Origin: an uncultured Actinomyces sp.
GTDB taxonomy: Bacteria > Actinomycetota > Actinomycetes > Actinomycetales > Actinomycetaceae
Reading direction: 5' to 3'
DNA length: 64,000 bases
Assembly: GCA_900545825.1 (NCBI GenBank)
Contig: URAS01000001.1
Span: forward strand, 124,001-188,000
Shown here: piece by piece, positions 34,214 through 46,996 of the stretch
How positions within the stretch are numbered: the first letter of the stretch is position 1
Layout of the letters: each line of letters starts with the position of its first letter
Translations under genes and position numbers: made by a program
Notes under the pieces: generated by a model
Seen by the model: the letters and a program-made list of their open reading frames with translations, nothing else
Told to the model about the DNA's origin: nothing
The model's database searches: none

Positions 34214-36208
34214 CTAGATGCTCGGCGGATCGACCTGGATTCGCACGCGGTCGAGTCGGCGGATCGATCGCGCGGCGGCGACCTCGCGTACACGAGTGCG
34301 CAACGCGTCGGCGTCCTCGGGGTCGGCGCGGACGAGCGCCCGTTGGGTGTCGTCGCCGACGGCGAGGGGGCCGAGGATCTCCCAGTCGTCGCCGAGGCGG
34401 CGAAGGAAGTCAGCCACCGCGTCGGGCGCGCCCTCGAGCGCGATCATCGTCGTCGCCGGCGGAAAACGGAGCTCGCATCGCTCCTCCAGGGTCGAGCGCG
34501 CCCACCCGGACGCGTCCCAGCGGATCAAGGTTTGCGCCAGAGCCGTCGAGACGTCACCGAGGACGACGAACGGCGCACCGGGGCGCACGAGGGCGGCCGC
34601 CCCAAACCAGCGCCGCAGCGCCTCGCTGGGCGCCCACATCTCGGGGCGAGACAGGAGGACGTGGGCGTCGAGGACCGCCGCGGCGGTGTATCCGCCCTCG
34701 GCGCGCGGCTCGGCCCCGGGGGTGGCGACGACCAGGCGCGGCTGGGAGTCGAGGGCGTCGACGATCCCCGACGCGGCCCCCGAACTGACGACGACGGCGC
34801 CGGGAAGTGCACGGCCCAGGTCCTCGGCCGTGCGCTCGGACCCAACGGCGGCGCTGCGCCACGACGTCGTCCCGCACGCGGCACAGGCGAACTCCGTCGC
34901 GAGGGCGCCGCACCACCCGCACGTGAGGGTGCCGGTACGCGAGGCCCCCAGAGGCCCGGCGCAGCGGACGCAGCGGGCGGGCTCTCCGCAGCGCGTACAC
35001 ACGACGAGGGGCGTGTGGCCTGCCAAGGGCACCTGGACGAGGACGGGCCCCGATTCGAGTCCGTGGCGCAGGGTCGACTGGACGAACGCGGGCAGGCGCC
35101 CGCGCCCGGCCGGTCCCAGCTGGTCGCGGCGGCTCTCGCTGACGACGTCGATCCGCGGGGTCCGCTGCCGGACGAGGGCGCGCGGGGCGACGAGCGGATG
35201 TGCCCACCCCGACTCGGCGAGTTTCTGGCAGGCAACCGTGCGGGTGTATCCGCCGATGAGGACGCCACAGCGGGCCACCCGCGCCCTGGTTAATGCGCCA
35301 ACGCGTGCGTGGACGTACGGCTGGCGATCGGAGCGCAGGGCGTCCGCCCCGTCGTCCCACACGGCGATGAGACCCAGATTCTCGAGCGGCGCGAACGCCG
35401 CCGACCGCGTGCCGACGACGACGCGGCACCGCCCGAGGAGGACGGCGAGAAACGCCCGATACCGTGCCTCCTTGTCCAGCCCCGCGTGGTAGCTGACGAT
35501 CGGCTCGCCCTGGCCCAACCGGGAACGCAGGACCGCCGCCAGTTGCCCCACCTGCGTGGCGGTGGGGACGATGAGGATGACGCCGCGGCCGCTGGCGAGG
35601 CACGCCGCCGCCGCGTCGGCCAGGGCGGCGAAGGGCTCGGTGGGGCCGAGGCCAGGCAGGGCCTGCCACACGGCCCGCGGGGCGTCACCGTCGGCCAGGT
35701 GGCGGATGAACGCCGCCCCTCCCCCATACGACTCCCAGTCCCCCACCTGTGCCTGCTGGGTCGGGAAATCGACACTGATCGAAACCTGCAAGACGTCGGC
35801 CTCGGCGCGGGCGTGGCGCGGCGGCACCGCTTGCGAGATGACATCCGCCGTCACGCCGGCGTAGCGCTGGGCCAGCCGCTGACAGACCTGGAACACCTGC
35901 GGGGTGAGCGCGGCGACGCCGTCGAGCACCCGCTCGATCGGCGACAGCTTCCCCGTGTGCGTGGTGGTGGCGGCGCGCTCGATAATCCACGCGGTGACGA
36001 GAGAGCCGGCGAAATGGACGCGGCAGCGGCGGCCGGGCTGAGCCTGGGCATCCCATTTCTCGTCGACGACGTAGTCGAACAGGTGGTCGAGATGCGGCAG
36101 CGAGGAGTCGACGAGGACGCGCACCACCGGATTCGTGACAGTCGATCGGATGGTGCGCTGGCTCGGCTCCTCGGCCCACAGGGCCATCTGGTCTTGCGCG
36201 GCGCTCAT
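34214..36208 (-). CDS. priA: PriA-type replication protein lacking helicase motifs
   Basis: 664 residues. The zinc-binding region CTRCGEPARCVRCAGPL followed by CGWCGA and CAACG (eight cysteines, about 405-450) and the N-terminal DNA 3'-end binding domain identify PriA. The P-loop is absent (GRGVILIVPTATQ lacks GKT) and the DEEH box reads WDDG. Degenerate PriA of this kind is known in actinobacteria and probably acts as a primosome scaffold without ATP-driven unwinding. ATG 36208 has TTAAAT six bases upstream; an in-frame GTG at 36223 is an alternative. In M. tuberculosis metK lies between priA and coaBC; here 25 bases separate them. Confidence 0.9.
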   Translation of the reverse strand: MSAAQDQMALWAEEPSQRTIRSTVTNPVVRVLVDSSLPHLDHLFDYVVDEKWDAQAQPGRRCRVHFAGSLVTAWIIERAATTTHTGKLSPIERVLDGVAALTPQVFQVCQRLAQRYAGVTADVISQAVPPRHARAEADVLQVSISVDFPTQQAQVGDWESYGGGAAFIRHLADGDAPRAVWQALPGLGPTEPFAALADAAAACLASGRGVILIVPTATQVGQLAAVLRSRLGQGEPIVSYHAGLDKEARYRAFLAVLLGRCRVVVGTRSAAFAPLENLGLIAVWDDGADALRSDRQPYVHARVGALTRARVARCGVLIGGYTRTVACQKLAESGWAHPLVAPRALVRQRTPRIDVVSESRRDQLGPAGRGRLPAFVQSTLRHGLESGPVLVQVPLAGHTPLVVCTRCGEPARCVRCAGPLGASRTGTLTCGWCGALATEFACAACGTTSWRSAAVGSERTAEDLGRALPGAVVVSSGAASGIVDALDSQPRLVVATPGAEPRAEGGYTAAAVLDAHVLLSRPEMWAPSEALRRWFGAAALVRPGAPFVVLGDVSTALAQTLIRWDASGWARSTLEERCELRFPPATTMIALEGAPDAVADFLRRLGDDWEILGPLAVGDDTQRALVRADPEDADALRTRVREVAAARSIRRLDRVRIQVDPPSI

Positions 36209-36233
36209 ACCGCCATTTAACACCGCAGGGCAG

Positions 36234-37445
36234 TCACTTAGTGGTGTGGGCGAGGCGATCGGCGCACGCCTCGATCAGACGGTCGGCGATGACCCGTTTG
36301 GTCCCCTCCCACTGGGCGACCGTGTCGCCTGCCGCGTCGACCAGCGTCACCGCCGTGTCGACGTCGCCAAAGCCGGCGGCGTGCCCGACCTGGTTGATCG
36401 CCAACAGGTCGGCGCCCTTCCGGCGCGCTTTCTCGCGTCCCAGCTGCTCGAACGAGCGGTGATCGCCCGTCTCGGCGGCGAAACCGACGATCATCTGGCC
36501 GTCCCTGCGCTGCTGGACGAGGCTGGCGAGGACGTCGCGGGTGGGGATCAGTTCGAGCGTGAGGGCGGCCTGTGCGTCGCCCTCCTTCTTGATCTTCGCG
36601 TCGCGCGCGCGGGCCGGCTTATAGTCGGCGATGGCCGCCGTCATGATGAGGAGGTCCGCGCCCGGGGCCTCAGCATGCATGGCGTCGAAAACGTCGTCGG
36701 CCGTGGGCGCCGGGACGACGCGAACGCCCGCCGGGTACAGCTGGGGCGACACGTTGGACGCGACGAGCGTGACGTCCGCGCCGGCGCGCGCCGCCGCGGC
36801 GGCGATTTCGCAGCCGAACCGGCCCGACGACCGGTTGCCGATAAAGCGCACGGGGTCGATCGCCTCGCGCGTGCCCCCCGCCGAGATCACGACGCGGCGG
36901 CCGGAAAGCCGGCCCGACCGGCCAAGGTGCTGGGTGATGATCGCGAGGACGTCCTCGGGTTCAGGGAAACGGCCAGGCCCGAAATCTCCGGACGACAGGG
37001 CGCCGACCGCGGGGGTGACGACCTCGACGCCGCGCGAACGCAGCGTCGCGACGTTCGCCTGGGTCGCCGGGTGGGCCCACATTTGCGTGTGCATGGCGGG
37101 AAAAAGGACGAGCGGCGCGGTCGAGGCGAGGATCGTCGACGTCAACAGGTTGTCTGCCAGGCCCGCGGCGAGCTTGGCCATGGTGTTCGCCGTCGCCGGG
37201 CCGCAAACGACGAGGTCGGCGTCGCGGGCGGCGGCCACGTGGGCCACCGCATGGGCGTCAGCGAACGTATCGGTGGCGACCGGATGACCGGCCAGGGCCT
37301 CCCACGTGGGTGCGCCAACCATGCGTAGCGCCGAGGGCGTGGGGATCACCGTTACCTGGTGTCCGTCCTTGACGAGGCCGCGGACGACGCTCACCATCTT
37401 GTAGGCCGCAATCCCGCCGCAGACACCGACGATGATGCGGGCCAT
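36234..37445 (-). CDS. coaBC: Bifunctional phosphopantothenoylcysteine decarboxylase/synthetase
   Basis: Two steps of coenzyme A synthesis. 403 residues: CoaC flavoprotein domain (about 1-185; VGVCGGIAAYK, catalytic His in the EHVAD-like TDTFADAHAVAHV region, PAMHTQMW, the actinobacterial form of PxMNxxMW) and CoaB domain (about 190-400; VVISAGGTREAIDPVRFIGNRSSG, AAIADYKPA). ATG 37445 lies nine bases after the rpoZ stop. Confidence 0.95.
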   Translation of the reverse strand: MARIIVGVCGGIAAYKMVSVVRGLVKDGHQVTVIPTPSALRMVGAPTWEALAGHPVATDTFADAHAVAHVAAARDADLVVCGPATANTMAKLAAGLADNLLTSTILASTAPLVLFPAMHTQMWAHPATQANVATLRSRGVEVVTPAVGALSSGDFGPGRFPEPEDVLAIITQHLGRSGRLSGRRVVISAGGTREAIDPVRFIGNRSSGRFGCEIAAAAARAGADVTLVASNVSPQLYPAGVRVVPAPTADDVFDAMHAEAPGADLLIMTAAIADYKPARARDAKIKKEGDAQAALTLELIPTRDVLASLVQQRRDGQMIVGFAAETGDHRSFEQLGREKARRKGADLLAINQVGHAAGFGDVDTAVTLVDAAGDTVAQWEGTKRVIADRLIEACADRLAHTTK

Positions 37446-37454
37446 CGCCGGAAC

Positions 37455-37730
37455 CTACTTTTCCGGCTCGGACTCGTCCATGTTCATGGCGAGAAGGCCC
37501 TCGTTGAGCTCGCGCAGCGCGATCGACAGGGGCTTCTCGTCCGGGGCGGACTCGACCAGCGGGCCGGGGGTCGTAAACATGCCCTCGGTGATCTGCTGGT
37601 TGTAGGTGTTGATCTGGCGGGCGCGACGCGCCGCGAACACCACCAGGGCATACTTCGAATCGACGTGCGTCAGCAGGTCGTCGATGGGCGGGTTCGTGAT
37701 ACCAACGGGCTGGGCAGTCGTGCCAGACAT
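37455..37730 (-). CDS. rpoZ: RNA polymerase omega subunit
   Basis: Chaperone-like subunit that binds the beta' C-terminal part. 91 residues with ITNPPIDDLLTHVDSKYALVV and AARRARQIN, the conserved omega core, and KPLSIALRELNEG near the end. AGAGG lies four bases before ATG 37730. The gmk-rpoZ-coaBC order is conserved widely in bacteria. Confidence 0.95.
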   Translation of the reverse strand: MSGTTAQPVGITNPPIDDLLTHVDSKYALVVFAARRARQINTYNQQITEGMFTTPGPLVESAPDEKPLSIALRELNEGLLAMNMDESEPEK

Positions 37731-37763
37731 AGGACCTCTCTTCGTAAGTGAACTGCCTAGAGT

Positions 37764-38339
37764 CTAGTGAAGACCAAGCAAATCGGCCAGTTCGTCGGCC
37801 GCGCGTTCGACGGTGTCGTTACAGATCACATAGTCGAACTCGTCGCGCGACGCCATCTCGCGGCGCGCGGTGATGAGCCGACGCTCGACTTCCTCGGGAG
37901 ATTCGGTGCCGCGGCCGACCAGGCGACGGACGAGCTCGTCGACGCTGGGAGGCTCGAGAAACACGAACATCGCGTCGGGCCGGGACGCACGTACCTGCCG
38001 GACCCCGTCGAGGTCGATCTCGACGAGAACCGGACGCCCCGCCGCTAGCGCCTCGTCGATCGGCGCGGCCGGCGTGCCATAGCGGGCCAGACCGTGGACG
38101 GTCGCCCACTCGAGGAGGCCGCCCGAGTCGATGAGCTGGTCAAACTCGGCGTCGGACACGAAGTGATAGTGAACGCCGTCGACCTCGCCGGTGCGAGGCC
38201 GCCTGGTGGTCGCCGACACCGACAGGTAAACCTCGGGGTGATCGGTCAACAGCTGATGGACGACGGTGCCTTTACCGACGCCGGACGGGCCGGCTAAAAC
38301 GACAAGGCGGGGGCGCACCGGGGTGGCAATGAAACTCAT
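37764..38339 (-). CDS. gmk: Guanylate kinase
   Basis: GMP to GDP. 191 residues: P-loop LAGPSGVGKGTVVHQL, VSATTRRPRTGEVDGVHYHF (GMP binding) and FVFLEPPSVDELVRRL. CACACT (38351-38346) is six bases before ATG 38339 and no Shine-Dalgarno sequence is well placed, so it may be leaderless. Confidence 0.95.
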   Translation of the reverse strand: MSFIATPVRPRLVVLAGPSGVGKGTVVHQLLTDHPEVYLSVSATTRRPRTGEVDGVHYHFVSDAEFDQLIDSGGLLEWATVHGLARYGTPAAPIDEALAAGRPVLVEIDLDGVRQVRASRPDAMFVFLEPPSVDELVRRLVGRGTESPEEVERRLITARREMASRDEFDYVICNDTVERAADELADLLGLH

Positions 38340-38384
38340 GGTCTCAGTGTGCCACGCGGTGCGCCCCCACCTAAAACGTCAGCG

Positions 38385-38696
38385 TCAGGAGAAGCGGCTG
38401 AGAAGGGCGGCACGCTGGTGCTCGCCCAAGCCACGAATGCGACGCGACTGGGAAATCCCGATTTCCTCCATCACTTCGGTCGCCGTGGTGGTGCCCACGC
38501 GCGGAAGCGACTTGAGGAGTGCATACACCGGCATCTTGGCAATCGCAGGTGAGGTCTCGGCCATCTCGAGTGCCTGAGCGAGCGTAATCTCTCGGCTCTT
38601 CAGCCGAGCCTTGACGTCAGCGCGTTCACGCCGAGCCTTGGCGGCCTTCTCCAGTGCGGCAGCGCGCTGCTGGGGGGAGAGGGAAGGAACGTCCAT
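38385..38696 (-). CDS. mihF: Actinobacterial integration host factor MihF
   Basis: Nucleoid-associated DNA-binding protein, 103 residues. LSPQQRAAALEKAAKARRERADVK (shown in part by LEKAAKARRERA), LLKSLPRVGTTTATEVMEEIG and RRIRGLGEHQRAALL form the helical H2TH-like fold of mycobacterial IHF. ATG 38696 matches the family N-terminus; ATG 38708 adds four residues but directly abuts AAAGG. TATACC (about 38729-38724) is a possible -10. It precedes gmk by 45 bases, as in M. tuberculosis. Confidence 0.93.
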   Translation of the reverse strand: MDVPSLSPQQRAAALEKAAKARRERADVKARLKSREITLAQALEMAETSPAIAKMPVYALLKSLPRVGTTTATEVMEEIGISQSRRIRGLGEHQRAALLSRFS

Positions 38697-38792
38697 GACC
38701 CTGTTCATCCTTTGTTCGTTCGGGTATATCTGCAGTTCAAGATTACGGTGTTAGGGGCAGTTTTGTGCGGGACGACGCGTGATAAACGTCTA

Positions 38793-39641
38793 TTACAGGA
38801 GTTTTTCGATTCTGCCGGTCGTCTCGACCGCCGCACGTCGCAGATCGGCGAGCGCCGGACCATGCGACAGGATGCCCCGCGACGAAGAGGCCAAGACGTT
38901 GGCGACCGCGGAACCAAACACCTGTTTTACCTGGTCAGGGCCCGCTCCCTGGGCGCCAACGCCGGGGGCCAACACGGACGCATTGGTGGCGGCGAGGTCG
39001 ATCCCGGCCTGGGCAACGGCGTCTCCGACGGTCGCGCCGATGACCATCCCCACCGACCCTAAGTGACCTTCGTCACGATCTCTCGTATTGTGGTCACCAA
39101 CACATGCTGCGATCTCGCCTGCTACCCATCGGCCGCTACTCCCCCGCGCGTGCTGGACCTGCGCGCCCTCGGGATTCGAGGTGAGCGTGAGGACGTAGAT
39201 GCCGCGTCCGGTCTGGTCGGCCAGGTCGATCGCCGGAGCGAGCGAGCCGAACCCCAGGTAGGGCGACAGGGTGATCGCGTCGGCCCGCAGAGGCGAGTCG
39301 TCGGACAGGTAGGCGCGCGCATAGCCCGCCATCGTCGAGCCGATGTCGCCGCGCTTGACGTCGAGGATCGTCAGCAGCCCGGCGTCGCGGGCCGCGGCAA
39401 GGACGTCCTCGAGGGCGGCGATGCCGGCCGACCCGCACTGCTCGAAGAGCGCGGACTGCGGCTTGACGACGCCGACCGTGCCGGCCATCGCCTCGACGAC
39501 CCTCAGCCCGAACGTCCGCAGGCCCTCGGCGTTAACGCCCAGGCCCCAGTCGGACAGAAGCTGCGGGTGCGGATCGATGCCCACGCACACGTGACCGTAC
39601 TGGTCCATAGCGCGTTCGAGCCTGATTCCGTAGTGTTCCAT
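38793..39641 (-). CDS. pyrF: Orotidine 5'-phosphate decarboxylase, type 2
   Basis: Last step of UMP synthesis. 282-residue barrel: GIDPHPQLLSDWGL, catalytic LDVKRGDIGSTM (Asp-x-Lys-x-x-Asp), and VLAPGVGAQGAG (phosphate binding). The segment GDHNTRDRDEGHLGSVG before GATVGD is unusually polar, and its DNA contains a GTGA-N6-TCAC site (39062-39077). ATG 39641 lies two bases after the carB stop, so it is the last pyr gene of the operon. Confidence 0.94.
   Translation of the reverse strand: MEHYGIRLERAMDQYGHVCVGIDPHPQLLSDWGLGVNAEGLRTFGLRVVEAMAGTVGVVKPQSALFEQCGSAGIAALEDVLAAARDAGLLTILDVKRGDIGSTMAGYARAYLSDDSPLRADAITLSPYLGFGSLAPAIDLADQTGRGIYVLTLTSNPEGAQVQHARGSSGRWVAGEIAACVGDHNTRDRDEGHLGSVGMVIGATVGDAVAQAGIDLAATNASVLAPGVGAQGAGPDQVKQVFGSAVANVLASSSRGILSHGPALADLRRAAVETTGRIEKLL
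39062..39077. promoter_or_regulatory. CRP/GlxR-like site inside pyrF
   Basis: AGTGACCTTCGTCACG matches GTGA-N6-TCAC within the pyrF coding region, in the unusual polar segment. No promoter is evident nearby, so it may be fortuitous. Confidence 0.25.
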
Positions 39642-39643
39642 GG

Positions 39644-42911
<3,268 letters not shown>

Positions 42912-42928
<17 letters not shown>

Positions 42929-44105
42929 GATACTCCTCCATGAGGGCGACGAACCGGTCGAACAGGTGCTCCCCGTCGTGCGGACCGGCGGCGGCCTCGG
43001 GGTGGAACTGGACCGAGAATGCCGGCAGGTCGAGGCAGTGCAGCCCCTCAACGACGTTGTCGTTGAGCCCGACGTGCGAGACCTCGACACGGCCGAAGTC
43101 GGCGTCCGGGTACGGGGCGTGGCAGACCTCGCCGATCGGCGCGTCGACGGCGAACCCGTGGTTGTGGGCGGTGATCTCGACGCGGCCGGTGTGGATGTCC
43201 TTGACCGGCTGGTTGACGCCGCGGTGGCCGTAGGTGAGCTTGTAGGTGCCGAATCCCAGGGCGCGGCCGAGGATCTGGTTGCCCAGGCAGATCCCGAAGA
43301 ACGGGATCTTGCGGGTGAGGATCCCGCGGGCCAGCTCGACCTCGTGGTGCGCGGTCTCCGGGTCGCCGGGGCCGTTGGAGAAGAAGACGCCGTCCGGGTT
43401 CATCGCGAGGATCTCGTCGAGCGAGACCGACGACGGGACGACGTGGACCCTGGCGCCGCGTTCGGCGAGGTGCTGGGGGCTGCGGGCCTTGATGCCCAGG
43501 TCGACGGCGACGACGTCGGCGCGGGCGGGCTTGCCCTCCCACTCGCCGGCCGGCTCGATCGTGTAGGCGTCGGGCGTCGTCACCTCGTTGACGAGGGCGG
43601 ATCCCGCCATCTCGGGGCTGGTCTTGACGATGGAGACGAGGACCTCGGCGACGTGCTCCGGCAGCGGCCACACCGAGGCGCCCTCGGGTAGCGCGTCGCC
43701 GGAGAAGATGCCGGCCCGCATGGCGCCGGCTTCGCGGACGTGGCGGGTGAGGGCGCGTGTGTCGACGTCGCGCATCCCGACGATCCCCTGGTCGACGAGC
43801 AGGTCGTCGAGCTCGCCTGACGTACGCCAGTTCGACGCGCGCGGGGCGGGGTCGCGGACGATGTAGCCGGCGACCCAGATCTGGCGGGACTCGGGATCCT
43901 CGTTGTTGACGCCGGTGTTGCCGATGTGCGGCGCCGTTTGGATGACGATTTGGCGGCGATACGACGGGTCGGTGAGGGTCTCCTGGTAGCCGGTCATGCC
44001 GGTCGAGAAGACCAATTCACCGAGGGCCCGCCCGGACGCGCCCCAGGCACGTCCGGGCAGGATGTAACCGTCTTCGCAGACGATAAGCGCGGTGTCACCG
44101 GGCAT
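42912..44105 (-). CDS. carA: Carbamoyl-phosphate synthase small subunit
   Basis: Glutaminase subunit supplying ammonia to CarB. 397 residues: N-terminal CPSase domain (ALIVCEDGYILPGRAWG, STGMTGYQETLTDPSY) and class I glutamine amidotransferase with PFFGICLGNQILG (nucleophile Cys), and QFHPEAAAGP (His-Glu). ATG 44105 overlaps the pyrC stop by one base (TAATG). The upstream open frame to 45065 is antisense or shadow of pyrC. Confidence 0.96.
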
Positions 44106-45403
44106 TAATGCTGCTCCTGCGGCACGCCGTCGGCCACCGTCACGCGGCCGCCGAAGATCGTCCAGCGGACCTGGCCAGGCAGGGTGCGGCCAACCCACGG
44201 GGTGTTGGTCGACGCCGAGTACTGGCCTTCGAGCGTGATCTCGCGGGTTGCCGTGGGATCGACGAGGGCGATGTTCGCCGGGGCGCCGACCTTGAGGGGC
44301 TGGCCCTGCGTCGCGACGCGGCCGATGCGCGCCGGCGCGTACGACATGACGCGGGCGACATCGGCCCAGCTCATCTTGCCGGGCTTGACCATCGTGTCGA
44401 TGACGACGCTGAGCGCGGTCTCGAGGCCCGTCATGCCGAACGCGGCGACCTGCCACTCGCAATCTTTCGACTCGAGCGAGTGCGGCGCGTGATCGGTCGC
44501 GACGATGTCGATCGTCCCGTCGACGAGGCCCTCCCGGACCGCCTCGACGTCCTCGCGGCGACGCAGCGGCGGGTTGACCTTGTAGCGCGGGTCGTAGCTG
44601 GTCGCCTGGTCTTCGGTGAAGTACAGGTGGTGCGGCGTGACCTCGGCGGTCACGTTGATCCCCCGCTTCTTCGCCCAGCGGACGAGGTCGACCGACCCGG
44701 CGGTCGACAGGTGGCAGACGTGGAGGCGCGAGCCGACGTGCTGGGCCAGCTGGAGGTCGCGGGCGATGATCGACTCTTCGGCGACGGCCGGCCAACCGCC
44801 CAGACCCAGGCGGCCGGACAGCGGCGACTCGTTCATTTGGGCGCCCTCGGTGAGGCGCGGATCCTGCGAGTGCTGGGCGACGACACCGTCGAACGACCGG
44901 ACGTACTCGAGGGCACGCCGCATGAGGACGGGATCGCTGACGCACTTGCCGTCGTCGGAGAAGACACGGACATTCGCCGACGACTGGGCCATGGCGCCCA
45001 TCGCCGATAGGTGCTGGCCCTCGAGGTTCTCCGAGACCGCACCGACCGGGCGGACGTCGACCCAACCGGCCTCGCGGCCCAGGTGGGCGACCTGCTCGAC
45101 GACCGACGCGTTGTCAGCCACCGGGTTGGTGTTCGCCATCGCGTGGACGCAGGTGAAGCCGCCGACGGCGGCCGCGCGGGTGCCGGAGTACACCGTCTCG
45201 GCGTCCTCCTGGCCCGGCTCGCGCAGGTGGCAGTGGAGGTCGACGAGGCCGGGCAGCGCGACCAGGCCCTCGGCGTCGATGACACGGGCGTCGGCCGCGC
45301 CTTCAGCGTCGGCGCCGATCGCCGTGATCGTGCCGTTCTCGACGGCGATCGACGTGGGCTCGTCGCCCAGGATCGAGACGGACTTGATGAGCAGATTAGT
45401 CAT
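44105..45403 (-). CDS. pyrC: Dihydroorotase, class I
   Basis: Cyclises N-carbamoyl-aspartate. 432-residue amidohydrolase: GLVDLHCHLREPGQED (metal HxH), HSQDP, HVCHLST and VATDHAPHS (metal and catalytic Asp). GAGGGG precedes ATG 45403. It starts eight bases inside the end of pyrB, keeping pyrB and pyrC coupled. Confidence 0.95.
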   Translation of the reverse strand: MTNLLIKSVSILGDEPTSIAVENGTITAIGADAEGAADARVIDAEGLVALPGLVDLHCHLREPGQEDAETVYSGTRAAAVGGFTCVHAMANTNPVADNASVVEQVAHLGREAGWVDVRPVGAVSENLEGQHLSAMGAMAQSSANVRVFSDDGKCVSDPVLMRRALEYVRSFDGVVAQHSQDPRLTEGAQMNESPLSGRLGLGGWPAVAEESIIARDLQLAQHVGSRLHVCHLSTAGSVDLVRWAKKRGINVTAEVTPHHLYFTEDQATSYDPRYKVNPPLRRREDVEAVREGLVDGTIDIVATDHAPHSLESKDCEWQVAAFGMTGLETALSVVIDTMVKPGKMSWADVARVMSYAPARIGRVATQGQPLKVGAPANIALVDPTATREITLEGQYSASTNTPWVGRTLPGQVRWTIFGGRVTVADGVPQEQH

Positions 45404-46367
45404 TGGTGGACCCCTCTCCAGCGAGCAGCAGATAGAGCGCGGCCATACGCACGCTCACGCCGTTAGCGACCTGTTCGACGATGACCGAGCGCTCGGAATC
45501 GGCGGCCTCGGCACAGATTTCCAGCCCGCGGTTCATCGGGCCGGGGTGCATGATGACGGCTTCGGGCTTGAGCATCCCGAAGCGGCGCTGGTCGAGCGCG
45601 TACTCGCGGTGGTACTCGCCCGGCGAGGGGAAGAACCCGCCGCCCGCGGCGCTCATGCGCTCGCGCTGGACGCGCAGCATCATGACGGCGTCCGGCTCGG
45701 TGGCCAGCGCCTCGTCGAAGTTGAAGACGACGTCGCAGTCCCAGCCTTCGATGCCGACGGGCAGGAGGGTCGGCGGGGCGACGAACGTCACGTGCGCACC
45801 TAGGAGGGTGAGGAGGTCGACGTTCGAGCGGGCCACGCGCGAGTGGAGAATGTCACCGACGATGACGACGTGGGCGCCCTCGAGCATTTTGCCCGGCTCG
45901 GCCGGCGCGCCGTCGCCCTTGTAGTAGCGGCGCAGCGTCATCGCGTCGAGCAGCGCCTGGGTCGGGTGCTGGTGGGTGCCGTCGCCCGCGTTGAGGACGG
46001 GGACGTCCAGCCAGCCGGCGTGGGCCAGCCGATGCGCCGCGCCCGACGCACGGTGACGGACGACGACGCCGTCGGCGCCCATCGCCTCGAGGGTGAGGGC
46101 CGTGTCCTTGAGCGACTCGCCCTTCGACACACTCGACCCCTTGGCGGAGAAGTTGATGACGTCGGCCGACAGGCGCTTCGCGGCGGCCTCGAACGACAGG
46201 CGCGTGCGGGTCGAATCCTCGAAGAAGAGGTTGACGACCGTCTTGCCGCGCAGGGTCGGCAGCTTCTTCACGCGACGCGACTGGGTGGCCGCCATCGCCT
46301 CGGCGGTGTCGAGGAGCTGGAGCGCCTCGGCCAGTGACAGATCAGCAATATCAATGAGGTGGCGCAT
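45396..46367 (-). CDS. pyrB: Aspartate carbamoyltransferase catalytic subunit
   Basis: 323 residues. FFEDSTRTRLSFEAA (carbamoyl-phosphate site), AHRLAHAGWLDVPVLNAGDGTHQHPTQ-like region with HQHPTQALLD, and MHPGPMNRGLEI near the end are diagnostic. There is no pyrI gene beside it. ATG 46367 is two bases after the pyrR stop with AGGGG upstream. Confidence 0.95.
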   Translation of the reverse strand: MRHLIDIADLSLAEALQLLDTAEAMAATQSRRVKKLPTLRGKTVVNLFFEDSTRTRLSFEAAAKRLSADVINFSAKGSSVSKGESLKDTALTLEAMGADGVVVRHRASGAAHRLAHAGWLDVPVLNAGDGTHQHPTQALLDAMTLRRYYKGDGAPAEPGKMLEGAHVVIVGDILHSRVARSNVDLLTLLGAHVTFVAPPTLLPVGIEGWDCDVVFNFDEALATEPDAVMMLRVQRERMSAAGGGFFPSPGEYHREYALDQRRFGMLKPEAVIMHPGPMNRGLEICAEAADSERSVIVEQVANGVSVRMAALYLLLAGEGSTND

Positions 46368-46369
46368 GC

Positions 46370-46936
46370 CTACTTCCCCTTCCCGATGACGACGGCGTCG
46401 AGGCCGTCCGTTTCCTCAAGCAGAACGTGAACGGCTTCCGTGTGCGACGTCGGCAGGTTCTTGCCGACGTAATCGGGGCGAATAGGAAGCTGGCGGTGGC
46501 CGCGGTCGACGAGGACCGCGAGCTGAACGGCGGCAGGCCGACCAATGTCGGCGATCGCCTCGAGCGCCGCGCGCACCGTACGGCCGGAGTAGAGCACGTC
46601 ATCGACGAGGATGACGGTGCGGCCGTCGATACCCCCGTCGGGGATCGACGTCGGGTGGGGGGTCCGGGTGGGATGCCGGTCGAGATCATCGCGATACATC
46701 GTGATATCCAAAACACCCGCGGGGACCGTGGCGCCTTGCTGAGCGAGCTTCTCAACAATTCGGTGCGCCAAGTCAACACCGCGGGTGGGAATACCGAGAA
46801 TCACGAGGTCGTCGCCGCCGCCCGTCTTTTCGATGATCTCGTAAGACAGACGCGTGATCGACCGGTCGATGTCATCGGCGGCCAGCACTTTTTTGCCGGC
46901 AGCCACAAGGTCCTCAGCGGTGAGAGAATCAGCCAC
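46370..46936 (-). CDS. pyrR: Pyrimidine operon regulator PyrR
   Basis: UMP-responsive RNA-binding attenuator protein with uracil phosphoribosyltransferase fold. 188 residues; the PRPP-binding loop is TVILVDDVLYSGRTVRAAL (about 103-121). GGAGG lies six to seven bases before GTG 46936; the upstream frame to 46960 lacks one. As first gene of pyrR-pyrB-pyrC-carA-carB-pyrF it is the likely controller; in mycobacteria PyrR acts on translation at the leader, and here the leader is short. Confidence 0.94.
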   Translation of the reverse strand: MADSLTAEDLVAAGKKVLAADDIDRSITRLSYEIIEKTGGGDDLVILGIPTRGVDLAHRIVEKLAQQGATVPAGVLDITMYRDDLDRHPTRTPHPTSIPDGGIDGRTVILVDDVLYSGRTVRAALEAIADIGRPAAVQLAVLVDRGHRQLPIRPDYVGKNLPTSHTEAVHVLLEETDGLDAVVIGKGK

Positions 46937-46975
46937 TGATCGCCTCCTTCCCCGCCTCACAGGACGGACTTAAAG

Positions 46976-46996
46976 GAATATGTGGATTCGATATTC
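46976..46996. promoter_or_regulatory. Inverted repeat and possible promoter upstream of pyrR
   Basis: GAATAT-N9-ATATTC is a perfect 6-bp inverted repeat in a locally AT-rich spot between nusB and pyrR. On the minus strand CATATT (46982-46977) can serve as -10, with ACGACA 17 bases upstream as -35. This would separate the pyr operon from the efp-nusB transcript. Confidence 0.4.

Noticed and set aside
36990..37130. PAMHTQMW in CoaBC as a lost active-site Asn
   Set aside because: The His form of this motif is also found in mycobacterial CoaBC, so it is not an anomaly.
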